In this document: positions 22,720-32,697 of the stretch, piece after piece
Position numbering within the stretch: position 1 is the stretch's first letter
Layout of the letters: every line of letters starts with the position of its first letter
From: Nageia nagi
Lineage: Eukaryota > Pinophyta
Direction: 5' to 3'
DNA: 64,000 bases
NCBI GenBank assembly: GCA_050084985.1
Contig: JBITNC010000002.1
Location: forward strand, 12,028,001 to 12,092,000
The notes under the pieces: generated by a model
What the model was told of the DNA's origin: nothing
The model's database searches: none
What the model saw: only the letters and a program-made list of their open reading frames with translations
Program-made: the position numbers and the translations under genes

Positions 22720-24540
22720 ATATTTCATGTGTCTACATAAAGCATATCTTATCTCACCACCTTCCACTATTGTCATCCTACCCAATACTATTCCACTTTC
22801 ACCTATTCCTATAGTGCAAGAAAGGCCAAAAATTTGGAAGTCATAGGAAAATAAAGGGGAAAATGAAGATATAGGGTTATTGTCCACCAAAGATACCTAA
22901 ATAATTCTATGATGACCCATATTAGAGAATAGAGGGGGATAACTACACATCCTCCAAGAGGTAAGTGAAGAAAGAGGACCTTTGAAGGCTCAATAAAGGC
23001 CCACATACAAAATTTTTGAGTACCAATCAAATATAAACATTAGAATTGGCTATGAATTTAGTCCCTCATCTTCAAGCTCTCATCATTGATATAATATGTT
23101 TTCTAAATATGAGATAAAGTAATAAGGAGGGTGTTGAAGGTATTTGATGAATTAAAGATGGGTTTATTACAACCAAAAGATATATAAGGACTCTACTATG
23201 GACCACCTAGTACCTATTAGCAAGATTTATATATTCCTTACCTAAAGAAAACCATTTTTCTAACTAGTTTTAGTATCTCATTGGGACCAGACTTGTTTAA
23301 AGAATATATTTCAATTGTGTTGTTTAGTATATCAATAGTATCGAGGAAAGAAAGAAGTGATCTCAAAATTTATGAGGAATACAAAATCCTACTTCATGCC
23401 ATTCAAGCCTACCCAAGCCATTCACAAATGATTGATTATGCCAAATACATTGTAGATCACGTGGATAATTAACCAAAAAAATATAAGGAAGAGAGAAAGT
23501 TTAATTAGACCTTCTACCTAATCTAGATAATCCTATATTAGAAGAAATATGGTTTCTCATCTTATAGTTAAACCAGGTAGGAGTTGATTCACACCCTTAT
23601 AAATTGTGGATTGTACAAACATACAATGCCAAGAAGGGGATAATACTTCATGATGAGGTGTATGAGATCATTATGAGGAGAATTAGGGGAAAAGTTATGA
23701 GGATTTTAGATGAAGCACTACAACTTTAGAGTGATGGAAAATTTATGAGACTTCTATTTTTGGAGGACCCAATCATTTATCTTATCTCTATGGATTTTAG
23801 ACATGTCATTTGCATTGTTTGCATGTGCATCTAATCCGATTCAATTTAGAATTTTTTGCTTCAACTTAACCACATGGATGTAAGATATTTCAATGGGTAG
23901 AAAAAGACAACCTTATAACCACTTAAGTAGTTAATCATGAGTATTAATCAAAAACTATGTTTACAAAAGCAACCCTACAAATTGATGTGATTAATAGACC
24001 AAGCTTATTATTACATGGAAAGCTAGAGATACATATGTCACCGAAGTATTTTATGTCCTCATTTCTAAGGAAAATTGAAAAAGATAATAGAAAAGTCTTA
24101 ATAAGAGAACCTCCAAGGATTTGAAGCTCATGCATTCATAGTTGTTCAAGATAGGGAATAAAGTGTACATGAATGAGACTAGTGAGACTAACCCTTCCAA
24201 AGAAGCAAGAACTCCAACTAACTTGATTGCTAAAGTGTTTGATCTACAACTATACAAGATGAACCCATACAAAATGATTTAATTGTCAAACCAACTCACA
24301 CTTGGTATAGCCATGAAATTTTGCTATCTTGTAGTTGAAGATGAAGCAATGTAGGTCAAGAATAGAGAGCTTAAGTCAAAAGCGTCTTATCTAAAAGTAT
24401 AGATGGATCAACTCTAGTAGAAAAATGAGATTCTTAAGAAATAAAATTATAAAAGATCAACTAATAAGCAATCTAAGTAGGTCAGTCCCTTATAATCCAT
24501 TAAAAAGAATAAATAATACAACATGAAGTTGAATGCCAAA
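22720..24540 (+). pseudogene. Decayed coding sequence of unknown family (copy 1)
   Basis: Long stretches read as protein in the plus direction with regular stops. The best piece is the 63-codon frame 23281-23472 (GPDLFKEYISIVLFSISIVS ... ILLHAIQAYPSHSQMIDYAK). The first ~580 bp match 61590-62190 (shared words include aaggccaaaaatttggaa), and the last ~850 bp match the reverse complement of 9740-10620. The repeated, scattered occurrence suggests part of a mobile element or an amplified host pseudogene. No reverse transcriptase, gag or transposase motif is visible, and I do not recognise the family. Confidence 0.45.
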
Positions 24541-24815
24541 AACATGTTGATCTTTAATAAAGCAATGTTCATGTTAAATCCTTGTTAGAAATATATAATC
24601 ATTACTTGAAATATTTTAATATTTTTTTCATTTATAAACATCATAAATATTTTATTATAAATTCATTTAAATTGTCTCAAAAAAAACATGTTGATCCTTT
24701 AATAGAGCATTGTTCATGTTAAACCCTTAGTACAAATATATAATCATTACTTGAAACATTCCCATTATTTTCATTTATAAATGTCATGAATTCTTTTATA
24801 AGAAACTCATGTATG
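24541..24815. repeat. 144-bp imperfect tandem duplication
   Basis: The unit beginning aacatgttgatc at 24541 is repeated from 24685. The matching DNA in the other duplication arm (about 9680-9760) has a single copy, so the duplication happened after the arms separated. Confidence 0.6.
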
Positions 24816-25512
24816 AGCCTAGTGGGCAAACCAAATTTACATGAAACCAAGTTTACATGAATTATATAGTAAAAACTAAAATGAATCTTTGAAAGCCTTT
24901 TAGATTAGGCTTTTCACTTCTATCACTAAAGAATCCCAATAATAATTTTTGGACAATAATGTTTTGCAGTTGAATGTGCAAAATATGATATAATTGCACC
25001 CAACAAATTCTTGGTATTTTATCCATGGACAGTGCAAAATCTGCATCAACCTATAAAGAAATTACTACATAGAATTTGGGCCCAGATGGCCAATGCAAAA
25101 ATAGGCACAAAATAACAGAAGGAATCCAAACAAAACAACTGCACAAAATGATAAAAGAAAGAGCAAAGTACAATTAAGAGTCGTTGTGCTCTCTTCATAC
25201 CAAAGCCCTTCTCTAACATTTATTATTCGTTGAGTATTTTCAATCTTTGCGATATAAGATTCTTGAAAAATAGTTCAAGACCATGGCTATGTAGTATTAA
25301 AAAACGAGGCTTTCACAAATACCCCATCAATCTCCATAGGCAGTTGCGTTCACTTGACAATATGATGTCAGCGAACAACAACATTGTCTATTTGTACAAA
25401 TATTTAATAACAGCACTTTTTGAAAAAATGAAATGAAACACAGTTTCCTTTCTACCTGAAAGCATGCACCATGTCATTGTGCAAGACTCTTTAGATCTTG
25501 CATTACTTTGCA
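24816..25512. repeat. 3' flank of PPR copy C
   Basis: Inverted counterpart of the flanks at 5976-6519 and 8700-9590. It lacks the SINE present at 9341 and the insertion present at 6520, which confirms both as later insertions. No gene is present. Confidence 0.65.
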
Positions 25513-25831
25513 TCACCAAAATCTGCACAAGAACATTCTCCATGTTTAAGATGATGGAATCGGTTTGCATCCCTCACAACAATGTCCCTTGCAACAATCT
25601 TGGAGATTAACTTGGTTGCAGTATGGCAGTCATCGATACTCAAAGATTCTCCACAACTCTAATAACAAGGGGAGTCTTTAACAACCCTAACACCATTGCC
25701 TACTTTTCATTATGCTAGCAAAGAAGCAATTCTTTATTTTCAGCCTTCAAATCACACAACACATGTATTGCATTTGGAATATACCTCGCTCCCTTCATCT
25801 CATTCGACAATTTCTCCAATTTTCCATAGAT
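25513..25831 (-). pseudogene. DYW domain relic downstream of PPR copy C
   Basis: After the stop of the 906-codon frame, the minus strand still encodes pieces of a DYW domain: IYGKLEKLSNEMKG, LLKTP, and near the end [17 protein letters not shown]-type text, where a small deletion removes the DYW end. The HxE site is degraded (HNEK with frame loss before it). The domain cannot be active. Confidence 0.75.
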
Positions 25832-28552
25832 TTACTGTGTTTGGGGGTGTGATCTGTCACATACAAGAAAAGCATGTACCCTTTTGTCAACTTCAATCCA
25901 ACTACATCCAGGTGTCTTCTTGATTCCTCTATCTGTCATCAATGTCCTTACTCTTTGAACATCATTCCAGTTGTCCACTTCAGCATAAATATTTGAAAGA
26001 AGAACATAAGATGGAGCATATTTAGGCTGCAACAACAAAAGGATTGTTGCCACAAATTCCCCAATTCCTACAGTCTTATACGATCTACAAGCACCAAGCA
26101 TACACATCCACACACCCAATTCAGGTTTTATGGACATCTTGGCAATGAAGTTCAAAGCTTCCTCAAGATAGCCTGCACGGCCAAGAAGGTCAACAATGCA
26201 TGTATAATGATTCATCCCAGGAATAAAAAAATAAGAGTCACTCATGCTATTAAAGTATTTACAGCCCTCATCCACTAGACCTGCATGGCTGCATGCAAGT
26301 AGAACACAAACAAAGGTTATGCTGTTAGGGTTGGTTCCCAAGTGCTTCATCAGATCAAAGAGTTTAAGGGCATCCTTGCTGTAGCCATGAATTGCATATC
26401 CTCCAATCATTGCATTCCATGAAACTGTGTTTGCATCATGCATCTTGTCAAACAATTCTCGGGCCTTGTGTATTCTTCCACATTTTGCATACATGTCTAT
26501 CAGGGCATTTACAACCACAATATTCAATGAAAAACCATTTTCAACTACTCTTTGATGGATGTCTGTACCTTCTTCTAGAGCTCCCATGGTGGCACATGCT
26601 GGAAGAATGCTGGAAAAGGTTACAGAGTTTGGCTTTACATCTGAAAATTGCATCTGCTTAAAAGTCTCTACAGCCTTTTCAGAAAACCCATTTTGTGCAT
26701 ATCCAGCAATCATTGCAGTCCATGAAACTGTTTCTGCATTATGCATCTTGTCAAACAATTCCTGGGCCTTTTGCATTTTTCCACATTTTGCATACATGTC
26801 TATCAGGGCACTCACAACCACAACATTCGATAAAAAACCATTTTCAACTACTCTTTGATGGATGTCCATACCTTCTTCTATAGCTCCCATGGTGGCACAT
26901 GCTGAAAGAATGCTGGCAAAGGTTACAGAGTTTGGCTTTGCATCTGACAATTGCATCTGCTTAAAAGTCTCTAAAGCTTTTTCAGAAAACCCATTTTGTG
27001 CAAATCCTGCTATCATTGCATTCCATGAAACTGCATTTCGATGAGGCATTTTGTCAAACAACTTATGGGCTCTTTCAATGTATCCGTTTTGTGCATATCC
27101 TGCGATCATTGCATTCCATGAAACTGTGTTTGCATCATGCATCTTGTCAAACAATTCTCGGGCCTTGTGTATTTTTCCACATTTTGCATACATGTCTATC
27201 AGGGCACTCACAACCACAACATTCGAGGCAAAACCATTTTCAACTACTCTTTGATGGATGTCCATACCTACTTCTAGAGCTCCCATGGTGGCACATACTG
27301 GAAGAATGCTGGCAAAGGTTACAGAGTTTACCTTTACAACCGACAATTGCATATGCTTAAAAGCCTCTAGAGCCTTTTCAGAAAACCCATTTTGTGCATA
27401 TCCTGCGATCATTGCAGTCCATGAAACTGTGTCTGCATCATGCATTTTGTCAAACAGTTGTCGGGCTTTGTGTATTCTTTTACATTTTGCATACATGTCT
27501 ATTAGGGCACTCGCAATCACAACATTCCATGAGAAACCATTTTCAACTACTCTTTGATGGATTCCCATACCTTCTTCTAGAGTTCCCATGGTGGCACATG
27601 CTGGAAGAATGCTTGCAAAGGTTACAGAGTTGGGCTTTACATCTGACAATTGCATCTTCTTAAAAGTCTCTAGGGCCTTCTCAGGAAATCCATTTTGTGA
27701 ATATCCTGAAATCATTGCAGTCCATGAGACTGCATTTCGGTGAGGCATTTTGTCAAACACTTCACGGGCCCGTTCAACGTATCCGTTTCGTACATATCCT
27801 GAGATCATAGCAGTCCATGAAACTGTGGTTGCATCATGCATCTTTTCAAACAATTCGCGTGCCTTCTCTACGCTTCCACATTTTGCATACATGTCTAGCA
27901 GGGCATTCACAACCACAACATGTGACAGAAATCCGCTTTTAAAGAGTTTTTGCTGTATGTATAAACCCTGTTGCAAATTTCCCAGTTTGATGCATGATTT
28001 GAGGACTATAGGAAAGGTGAATTGATCTGGTTGGACTACTGCTTCTGTTTGTTGCATTTGGTTAAAGAACGTCAATGCCTGTCGAGAAAAGCCATGTCTT
28101 TGGTAACCTGAAATTATTAAATTCCATGAGAAGATGTCTCGTTCAGTCATACAGTTGAAAACTTCGCGGGCGTCCGCCAAACTTCCGCAGTTGACATACA
28201 TGTGGATAAGTCTGTTTTGCAGAAATTTGTGCGTGGAAGAGTCAAATTTAAATCCGATGCGATTGATGAGTGAATGAAGGAGCTTGGCCTCTGGAAGGGC
28301 ATTGTTGGCGATGCAGGTCTGCAGGAGTTGAAGACATGTTGAAGAGCGTAGAGAGTAGTGTATCTCTGTATTTGTAGTAAGCAAAATGTGCATTGCATCC
28401 TTCAACCGTCCGTCTCGACGGAGTTGAGTAAGAGTCACATTCATGTCATTTTGGTGGGCAAGTGTTGATATTGTATAACTGTGAGAACGCGAGAAACAAA
28501 AGACCATGGCCTTCAGAAGCGCAGGAAGAGATCGAGGTGGTCTTATGGCCAT
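25832..28552 (-). CDS. PLS-class PPR protein, E+ type, without DYW (copy C)
   Basis: An uninterrupted frame of 906 codons, the most intact gene in the window. By family it would bind specific organelle RNA and take part in C-to-U editing or related processing. The N-terminus (MAIRPPRSLPALLKAM) could be an organelle presequence, which is inferred. P, L and S repeats run from about residue 80 to 800, with four almost identical 101-residue modules marked by HQRVVENGF and DMYAKC. The E motif is at about 808-875 and E+ at 876-906 (GIKKTPGCSWIEV, RVHAFLV). The stop TAA at 25832-25834 stands where copies A and B have GAG, two codon positions changed, so the protein ends at HPQTQ just before DYW. E+ proteins without DYW are known to work with a DYW partner in trans. 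Expression is unproven, and similarity between modules could reflect ongoing gene conversion. Confidence 0.85.
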   Translation of the reverse strand: MAIRPPRSLPALLKAMVFCFSRSHSYTISTLAHQNDMNVTLTQLRRDGRLKDAMHILLTTNTEIHYSLRSSTCLQLLQTCIANNALPEAKLLHSLINRIGFKFDSSTHKFLQNRLIHMYVNCGSLADAREVFNCMTERDIFSWNLIISGYQRHGFSRQALTFFNQMQQTEAVVQPDQFTFPIVLKSCIKLGNLQQGLYIQQKLFKSGFLSHVVVVNALLDMYAKCGSVEKARELFEKMHDATTVSWTAMISGYVRNGYVERAREVFDKMPHRNAVSWTAMISGYSQNGFPEKALETFKKMQLSDVKPNSVTFASILPACATMGTLEEGMGIHQRVVENGFSWNVVIASALIDMYAKCKRIHKARQLFDKMHDADTVSWTAMIAGYAQNGFSEKALEAFKHMQLSVVKVNSVTFASILPVCATMGALEVGMDIHQRVVENGFASNVVVVSALIDMYAKCGKIHKARELFDKMHDANTVSWNAMIAGYAQNGYIERAHKLFDKMPHRNAVSWNAMIAGFAQNGFSEKALETFKQMQLSDAKPNSVTFASILSACATMGAIEEGMDIHQRVVENGFLSNVVVVSALIDMYAKCGKMQKAQELFDKMHNAETVSWTAMIAGYAQNGFSEKAVETFKQMQFSDVKPNSVTFSSILPACATMGALEEGTDIHQRVVENGFSLNIVVVNALIDMYAKCGRIHKARELFDKMHDANTVSWNAMIGGYAIHGYSKDALKLFDLMKHLGTNPNSITFVCVLLACSHAGLVDEGCKYFNSMSDSYFFIPGMNHYTCIVDLLGRAGYLEEALNFIAKMSIKPELGVWMCMLGACRSYKTVGIGEFVATILLLLQPKYAPSYVLLSNIYAEVDNWNDVQRVRTLMTDRGIKKTPGCSWIEVDKRVHAFLVCDRSHPQTQ
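26400..27870 (-). repeat. In-frame ~303-bp tandem PPR modules in copy C
   Basis: Four near-identical modules (HQRVVENGF-type positions near 27560, 27260, 26860 and 26560 on the plus scale), against three in copy A. One module is longer by a 31-codon S-type repeat, as in copy A. The open antisense frames at regular spacing are only shadows of these modules. Confidence 0.7.
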
Positions 28553-28991
28553 ATATTTTTATTTCTACCTTTGTTAATATATGATTTCGATTGCAAGAGA
28601 GTGAATGGAATGTGAGGAAGATTACTAAATGGAGGATTTTTGGGTGAGGTTTAATCACCATCGTTATTTCTTCCATATGTCTTTCGTTCTTTGCAATATA
28701 AGATAATGTATTGGACTTACTTTTTTTTGTTCCAATATTAATTGGTGATGTATTTTAATTTGATCGTTAAATCATCTTCTCTTAGAAATGAGTTGAGTTA
28801 TTTGAGATTCTTCTAAGAGTAGGGGTTATTAATTCTTTAGTTTGATATTCTTATTGTTATAATAACTAAATAAGTTTGTATATTGATTTGGGAATTTTTT
28901 TTATGTTTGTTACAATTAGGATTTTTTTTTTTTGGTATTATTTGTTGGATTATCAATATATTAAATTTTGCTTTTTTAATTTTTGGTTTTG
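28553..28991. other. Upstream region of PPR copy C
   Basis: 439 bp separate the ATG from a solo LTR. Apart from T-rich runs (28894-28933) and the duplication edge near 28575, nothing specific is seen. Any native promoter would lie here, but no convincing TATA box can be assigned on the minus strand. Confidence 0.45.
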
Positions 28992-28996
28992 TTGTC
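28992..28996. repeat. Target-site duplication of the solo LTR, left (TTGTC)
   Basis: TTGTC here and at 30370-30374 flank the solo LTR exactly. Confidence 0.85.
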
Positions 28997-30369
28997 TGTG
29001 ATGATCTAAAATCACCCTCAACAAAAACAACTCTACTACGGTATTTAAACCCTCAATTAATGAAGCAAACACACCCACATTGGGTCCCTAGGGCACCCAA
29101 GGACACTACAATGCAGACGTGAGCCTCCCAAGGCCTCCATGCAACCCCTACACCTTGACGTTAGCCCTCTAGGGTACACACCAACACTTGGCACCTCAAT
29201 GAATGCTCCCACAGATGAATATGCAATGCTTGAACACCCACGAATGCAACAAAGCTTCCTACACTAGTATACAAGACACACACACACATACCTAAACAAT
29301 GGACAACACAATGGAGAGAGACACAAGTTGTATTTTATTATGGAATGGTATGGAGTACAATGAGGATCTCAATATCTAGATCTAGGGTTCCAAACCCTCT
29401 GTTAGTCGAACACCATAGGAAAGACTCACTCCCTCAAACTCTGAATCCTCTCTTGCAAAGGGGCGTCCTCGAACCCTGGTGACCACTGAAGGTAAAAGCT
29501 TGCCCTTAGAATACCATCGGATGGACTAGGTGACCCACTTAAGTTGTAGAATGCCAAGCTTCCAACCCTATCACTCCTCTAGACGTCATCTAGGAATAAT
29601 GCTCAGCACCGCCAAGACTTGTATGCTCAATTGGGTTCAGTATAGAAGAAGTATAATCAATAGCTAACCTCATCATGGAGTTCCATCCTCAATATATAGT
29701 TTCTCCTAGATCTCACCTAGGAATCATGTGCATGCCTCTTTATTCCAATGTTACTTGGGGATACCCATAATCACGAGATCCAATGGCTAGATATACAATG
29801 CCTTAGAATCATGCACTAACTTAGACAAGCGATCCCATTCTTATTGCTACATGCATTGAATACACAACACAACATACTCATCTCCCAAGGAGTGGGATGT
29901 CACATTCCAAGGAGTCAATATGGGGTTGTTCATAGAATTCCAAAAGTGGAAGACTGGTTCAGATGGCGAACTTTAAGATACCATAACTCCTTTGTTTCTT
30001 GATGAAACCATGTCGTGTGACCTATCAAAACATTTCCCATGAGATGCCCTGTCTAAAGAACCAATCATATCAACTCACCAAGACTTTTTGCAAACTATAC
30101 CTTCTGAAAGGGGATGTTATAGGGATTCCCACAATCCAAGGTTACCCATACACACAACACTACATTGGGATTCCCACAATCCAAGATTATTCATACACAT
30201 AACACAACATCACTACTCAAGGGGAGACATCCCATTTCTGGGCTCATAATGGGGTCCATAGAACATAAGCTCCTACTTGAGTTACACATATAAAACATGA
30301 ACATGAATAACACCTAGAATACAAAGATGCCATGATACAATTATTTCTTAGCTCAAATGGGACGTCACA
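28997..30369 (-). mobile_element. Solo LTR, same family as the element at 16526
   Basis: 1373 bp begin TGTGATGATC and end GACGTCACA, flanked by a perfect TTGTC duplication. Read on the minus strand it starts TGTGACGTCCC and shares with the 16526 element the blocks 'ggaccccattatgagccc', 'tgggatgtctccc' and 'gattcctaggtgagatc'. No internal domain remains, so it was probably left by recombination between two LTRs. It points toward PPR copy C. A 45-bp tandem duplication (attcccacaatccaa...) lies at 30125-30210. Confidence 0.85.
29690..29701 (-). promoter_or_regulatory. Putative TATA box of the solo LTR
   Basis: On the minus strand ACTATATATTG follows gattcctaggtgagatctaggagaa, the same context as the TATAAAAGG of the related full element. 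Transcripts from here would run toward the PPR gene at 28552. Confidence 0.45.
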
Positions 30370-30374
30370 TTGTC
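30370..30374. repeat. Target-site duplication of the solo LTR, right (TTGTC)
   Basis: Exact partner of 28992-28996. Confidence 0.85.
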
Positions 30375-30863
30375 ACACAAGTAGAGGGTATGGTGTCCTA
30401 AACTTAGTGATGTGTTGCATTTTTGGTAGTCACCAAGATTTATTTTTTGTTATTGTCAATCTCTTTAGGTTCTATAGTAGATGGTTCTATAATTTTTATG
30501 TGAGTAACTCTATATGTTGTTGCAAATGGTATCTTTCTCATAATATTGATATTTGGTGGGTTATTTACATTGTTCATAGTCTCTTTCCTAGGTATCTTAT
30601 ACAACATGTCTTGAAGAAGTTTAGGGTATTCATTTTAATCATGATCATTCATTTGCTAAAAGTATTAATATTTGATAAAGGCAGTCAATTATTGGATGGT
30701 GTTACCATAATTAAAATAAACTCCAGTTTAACCATGATCTTTCGAGTGAGGATGATCAAAGTTGCAATAGGTGGTGTTACCATAATTAAAATAATGCATC
30801 CTTCTTCATTGTCCATGGTCTTGATTGTTAAAAACTCCTCCATTTCCTCTACCTATCTCCCTA
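30375..30863. other. Old host DNA between two LTR insertions
   Basis: About 490 bp of older sequence. A 180-codon open frame (30332-30874) covers it, but it runs from one LTR into the next and shows only hydrophobic low-complexity text, so I do not call it a gene. The word ggtgttaccataattaaaat occurs twice, at about 30698 and 30773. Confidence 0.5.
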
Positions 30864-30868
30864 TCGTT
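30864..30868. repeat. Target-site duplication of the copia element, left (TCGTT)
   Basis: TCGTT here and TCATT at 39719-39723 match at four of five bases. The difference is a C/T transition class change (CG to CA). Confidence 0.65.
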
Positions 30869-31357
30869 TGTTAGAATTTGTAATGAAATATTGTGAATAT
30901 CTAAACTCCTTGTAAATTCAATTAATCACTTAAAGGATATTTAGATACCTTAAGGGATTAATTGAATTCTTTATTATGTAAACTTTGACCTTACCATGTG
31001 GTTAGTTGGTAGGTTAAAGTTAGGTAATATATTTATTATAACCCTAACCTTACCCTTGGGTTAAAGGGAGGTTAGGGAGGTGCTCTCATGCTATAAATAG
31101 AGGGCCTCTCCTCTCGTAATATAACTTAGATTTTGAGTAAGATTACTCTACTAGTTTGTGTAGGAGAGAAAGGAATTGTAGTAAGAGGGTGCATAGTTTG
31201 AGAATTGAGATCTAGTTGTGGATGTACTCCCAAGGAGGGAGGAACCACTTATATTGGTGTTATCTTGTGTGAATGGTGTTATTAGCTTGTAGATGTTGAA
31301 TGATTAAGTTTCCTATAGTCTTGGACCTTGAGGATTAGTGTAGATCTAATTCCATCA
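30869..31357 (+). repeat. 5' LTR of the copia element
   Basis: 489 bp from TGTTAGAATT to TTCCATCA, equal in length to the 3' LTR. Confidence 0.92.
31092..31100 (+). promoter_or_regulatory. TATA box of the copia 5' LTR
   Basis: TATAAATAG, about 220 bp into the LTR and conserved at 39453-39461 in the 3' LTR. It is followed by a C/T-rich stretch typical of plant transcription starts. Confidence 0.7.
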
Positions 31358-31359
31358 AT

Positions 31360-31371
31360 TGGTATCAGAGC
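31360..31371 (+). other. Primer binding site (initiator tRNA-Met)
   Basis: TGGTATCAGAGC, two bases after the LTR, is the exact standard plant copia primer site. Confidence 0.9.
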
Positions 31372-32148
31372 TTGGTGTGGAAGCTCCTTCAACATTCTTT
31401 GAAACTTCTTCAATTTGGAGGTCTCCATTTCTCATCTTCTTACATTGTTGAGGTAAAACATAATAGAAGGTATACATTTTTTACCTTCTTGGTTAATTAT
31501 TGAATAATTGTATTTTACTACTAACATATTGTGTGCTATATGTTGACTATTGTTGAGCTAAAGATGATTAACAATTTTTGACACTAACCTCTTTTGTGAA
31601 TAGCTTTTTTTTGCAAATTGCTTATTTGCTCATTATTTAAGAGGATAGTATACAAAAATTAAGTTGAGGAATTTTTTTTTCTATCTTATGGAGAAGATAA
31701 TTTTTTTTAACCTTTTTTGTTAATAAAAATGGGTAATTTCTTTTGTGAGAGGGAGATTTATGATTACTAAGCTAATACCTTCACTTGAAATACATTATTT
31801 AACAAAATTATCTAAAACTTTATTTACAATAATTTTTTCATTTTTACAAAATAGTAATAAATTGAAGGTTTCAATTTTTGAAAAGCTACAAGATAGGTTT
31901 GAAAAATTTTAGGGCCACTTTGGTTGAGTGGATGGTGGCAAGTCATCAGCATCCCTCCTCCTTGCAGTGGTGGTATCCCTCCTCGTTTGCCCATTATCAG
32001 AGCCATTCTGTGCTGTGCAGCATCCCAAATAAATCCCAAACAATTTCAATTTTTCTATCTAACATTGTTGAGAGCCAAACCCCCGCTCTCAAACCGAACA
32101 CCCCTACTGTGGCAGATCGATGGCAAAGGTTGTGAAGTTTTGCTTTAC

Positions 32149-32283
32149 ATCTTGGCCTACAAGAGTGACCTTCTCTTTGATGAAGACGTTGGTCTTGAAA
32201 TCGAGAATGGATCCCTTCTTGGTGAAAGGGCTCATTGCCACCATGCAATTGGCCTTGAGAAGGTTCCTCCTGGAGGAAGCCAT
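32149..32283 (-). pseudogene. Exon fragment resembling ketol-acid reductoisomerase (KARI)
   Basis: On the minus strand a 45-codon stretch from ATG at 32283 contains KKGSILDFKTNVFIKEKVTL followed by VGQD. Plant plastid KARI (valine and isoleucine synthesis) has, at the start of its mature part, a segment of the form LDFxTxVFxKEKVxLxGxx. Similarity ends exactly at GAT|GTAAAG (32148-32147), a plausible 5' splice site, suggesting an unspliced genomic capture of exon 1 plus the start of an intron. It is antisense to the host element. Identification is from memory of the family pattern and should be treated as probable, not certain. Confidence 0.5.
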
Positions 32284-32520
32284 TCACATTTCTCCCTTCA
32301 ACAGAGATGAACAAAACCCCACCTTGGTAGCATTCCTATTCAGCTTGTCTACTTGACGAGTGCTAATGGTGTGGGATGCACCACTCCATAATGACACAGC
32401 CACCATGGATGGATAATATCACCAAAACGCATGAAACACAGGAGGAGGAGGATAGGTGCAGTGCCATGTGTGGCATCTCCACCACTTTCAAGCCCCCTTG
32501 GCCGCTCGAGCTCTTTATTT

Positions 32521-32590
32521 TTCAACGTATCAGTTTTGTACATATCCTACGCTCTTTGCAATCCATGCAACTGAGTCTGCATTGTTCTAA
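32521..32590 (-). pseudogene. PPR repeat fragment inside the copia leader
   Basis: About 70 bp match the PPR genes of this window in antisense: caacgtat-c-gttttgtacatatcct...gcaatccatg-aact here against 27775-27850 in copy C. It encodes pieces of a V-SW-AMI-GYV type repeat and is non-functional. Confidence 0.55.
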
Positions 32591-32697
32591 GCACACGTTA
32601 CCATCGAAACATTCCAACCTTCTCCTCCTCATCAGGTCTGAACGTGGTGAGCACCTCACCACTCCACCTAAGTCTTAAGGACTCAACCAAACTACTC

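Larger units (their letters stand above)
31912..32697. mobile_element. Candidate terminal-inverted-repeat insert carrying gene fragments
   Basis: The left end GGGCCACTTTGGTTGAGTG (31912-31930) is mirrored by ACTCAACCAAACTACTC (32681-32697), sharing an 11-base core TTTGGTTGAGT. Flanking triplets are TTA and TTC, close to the TTA/TAA target of PIF/Harbinger-type elements. An alternative right end, gctctcaaaccgaacacccc at 32085-32104, also looks like such a terminus. The insert could therefore be a ~195-bp MITE next to a separate captured segment. Either way this block is foreign to a copia leader. Confidence 0.4.

Noticed and set aside
30332-30874. 180-codon frame
   Set aside because: It starts inside a solo LTR and ends inside the copia LTR, and its translation is hydrophobic low-complexity text without a motif.
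31997-32314. 105-codon minus-strand frame
   Set aside because: It overlaps the KARI-like stretch in a different frame. The coding similarity is in the neighbouring frame from 32283 to 32149.
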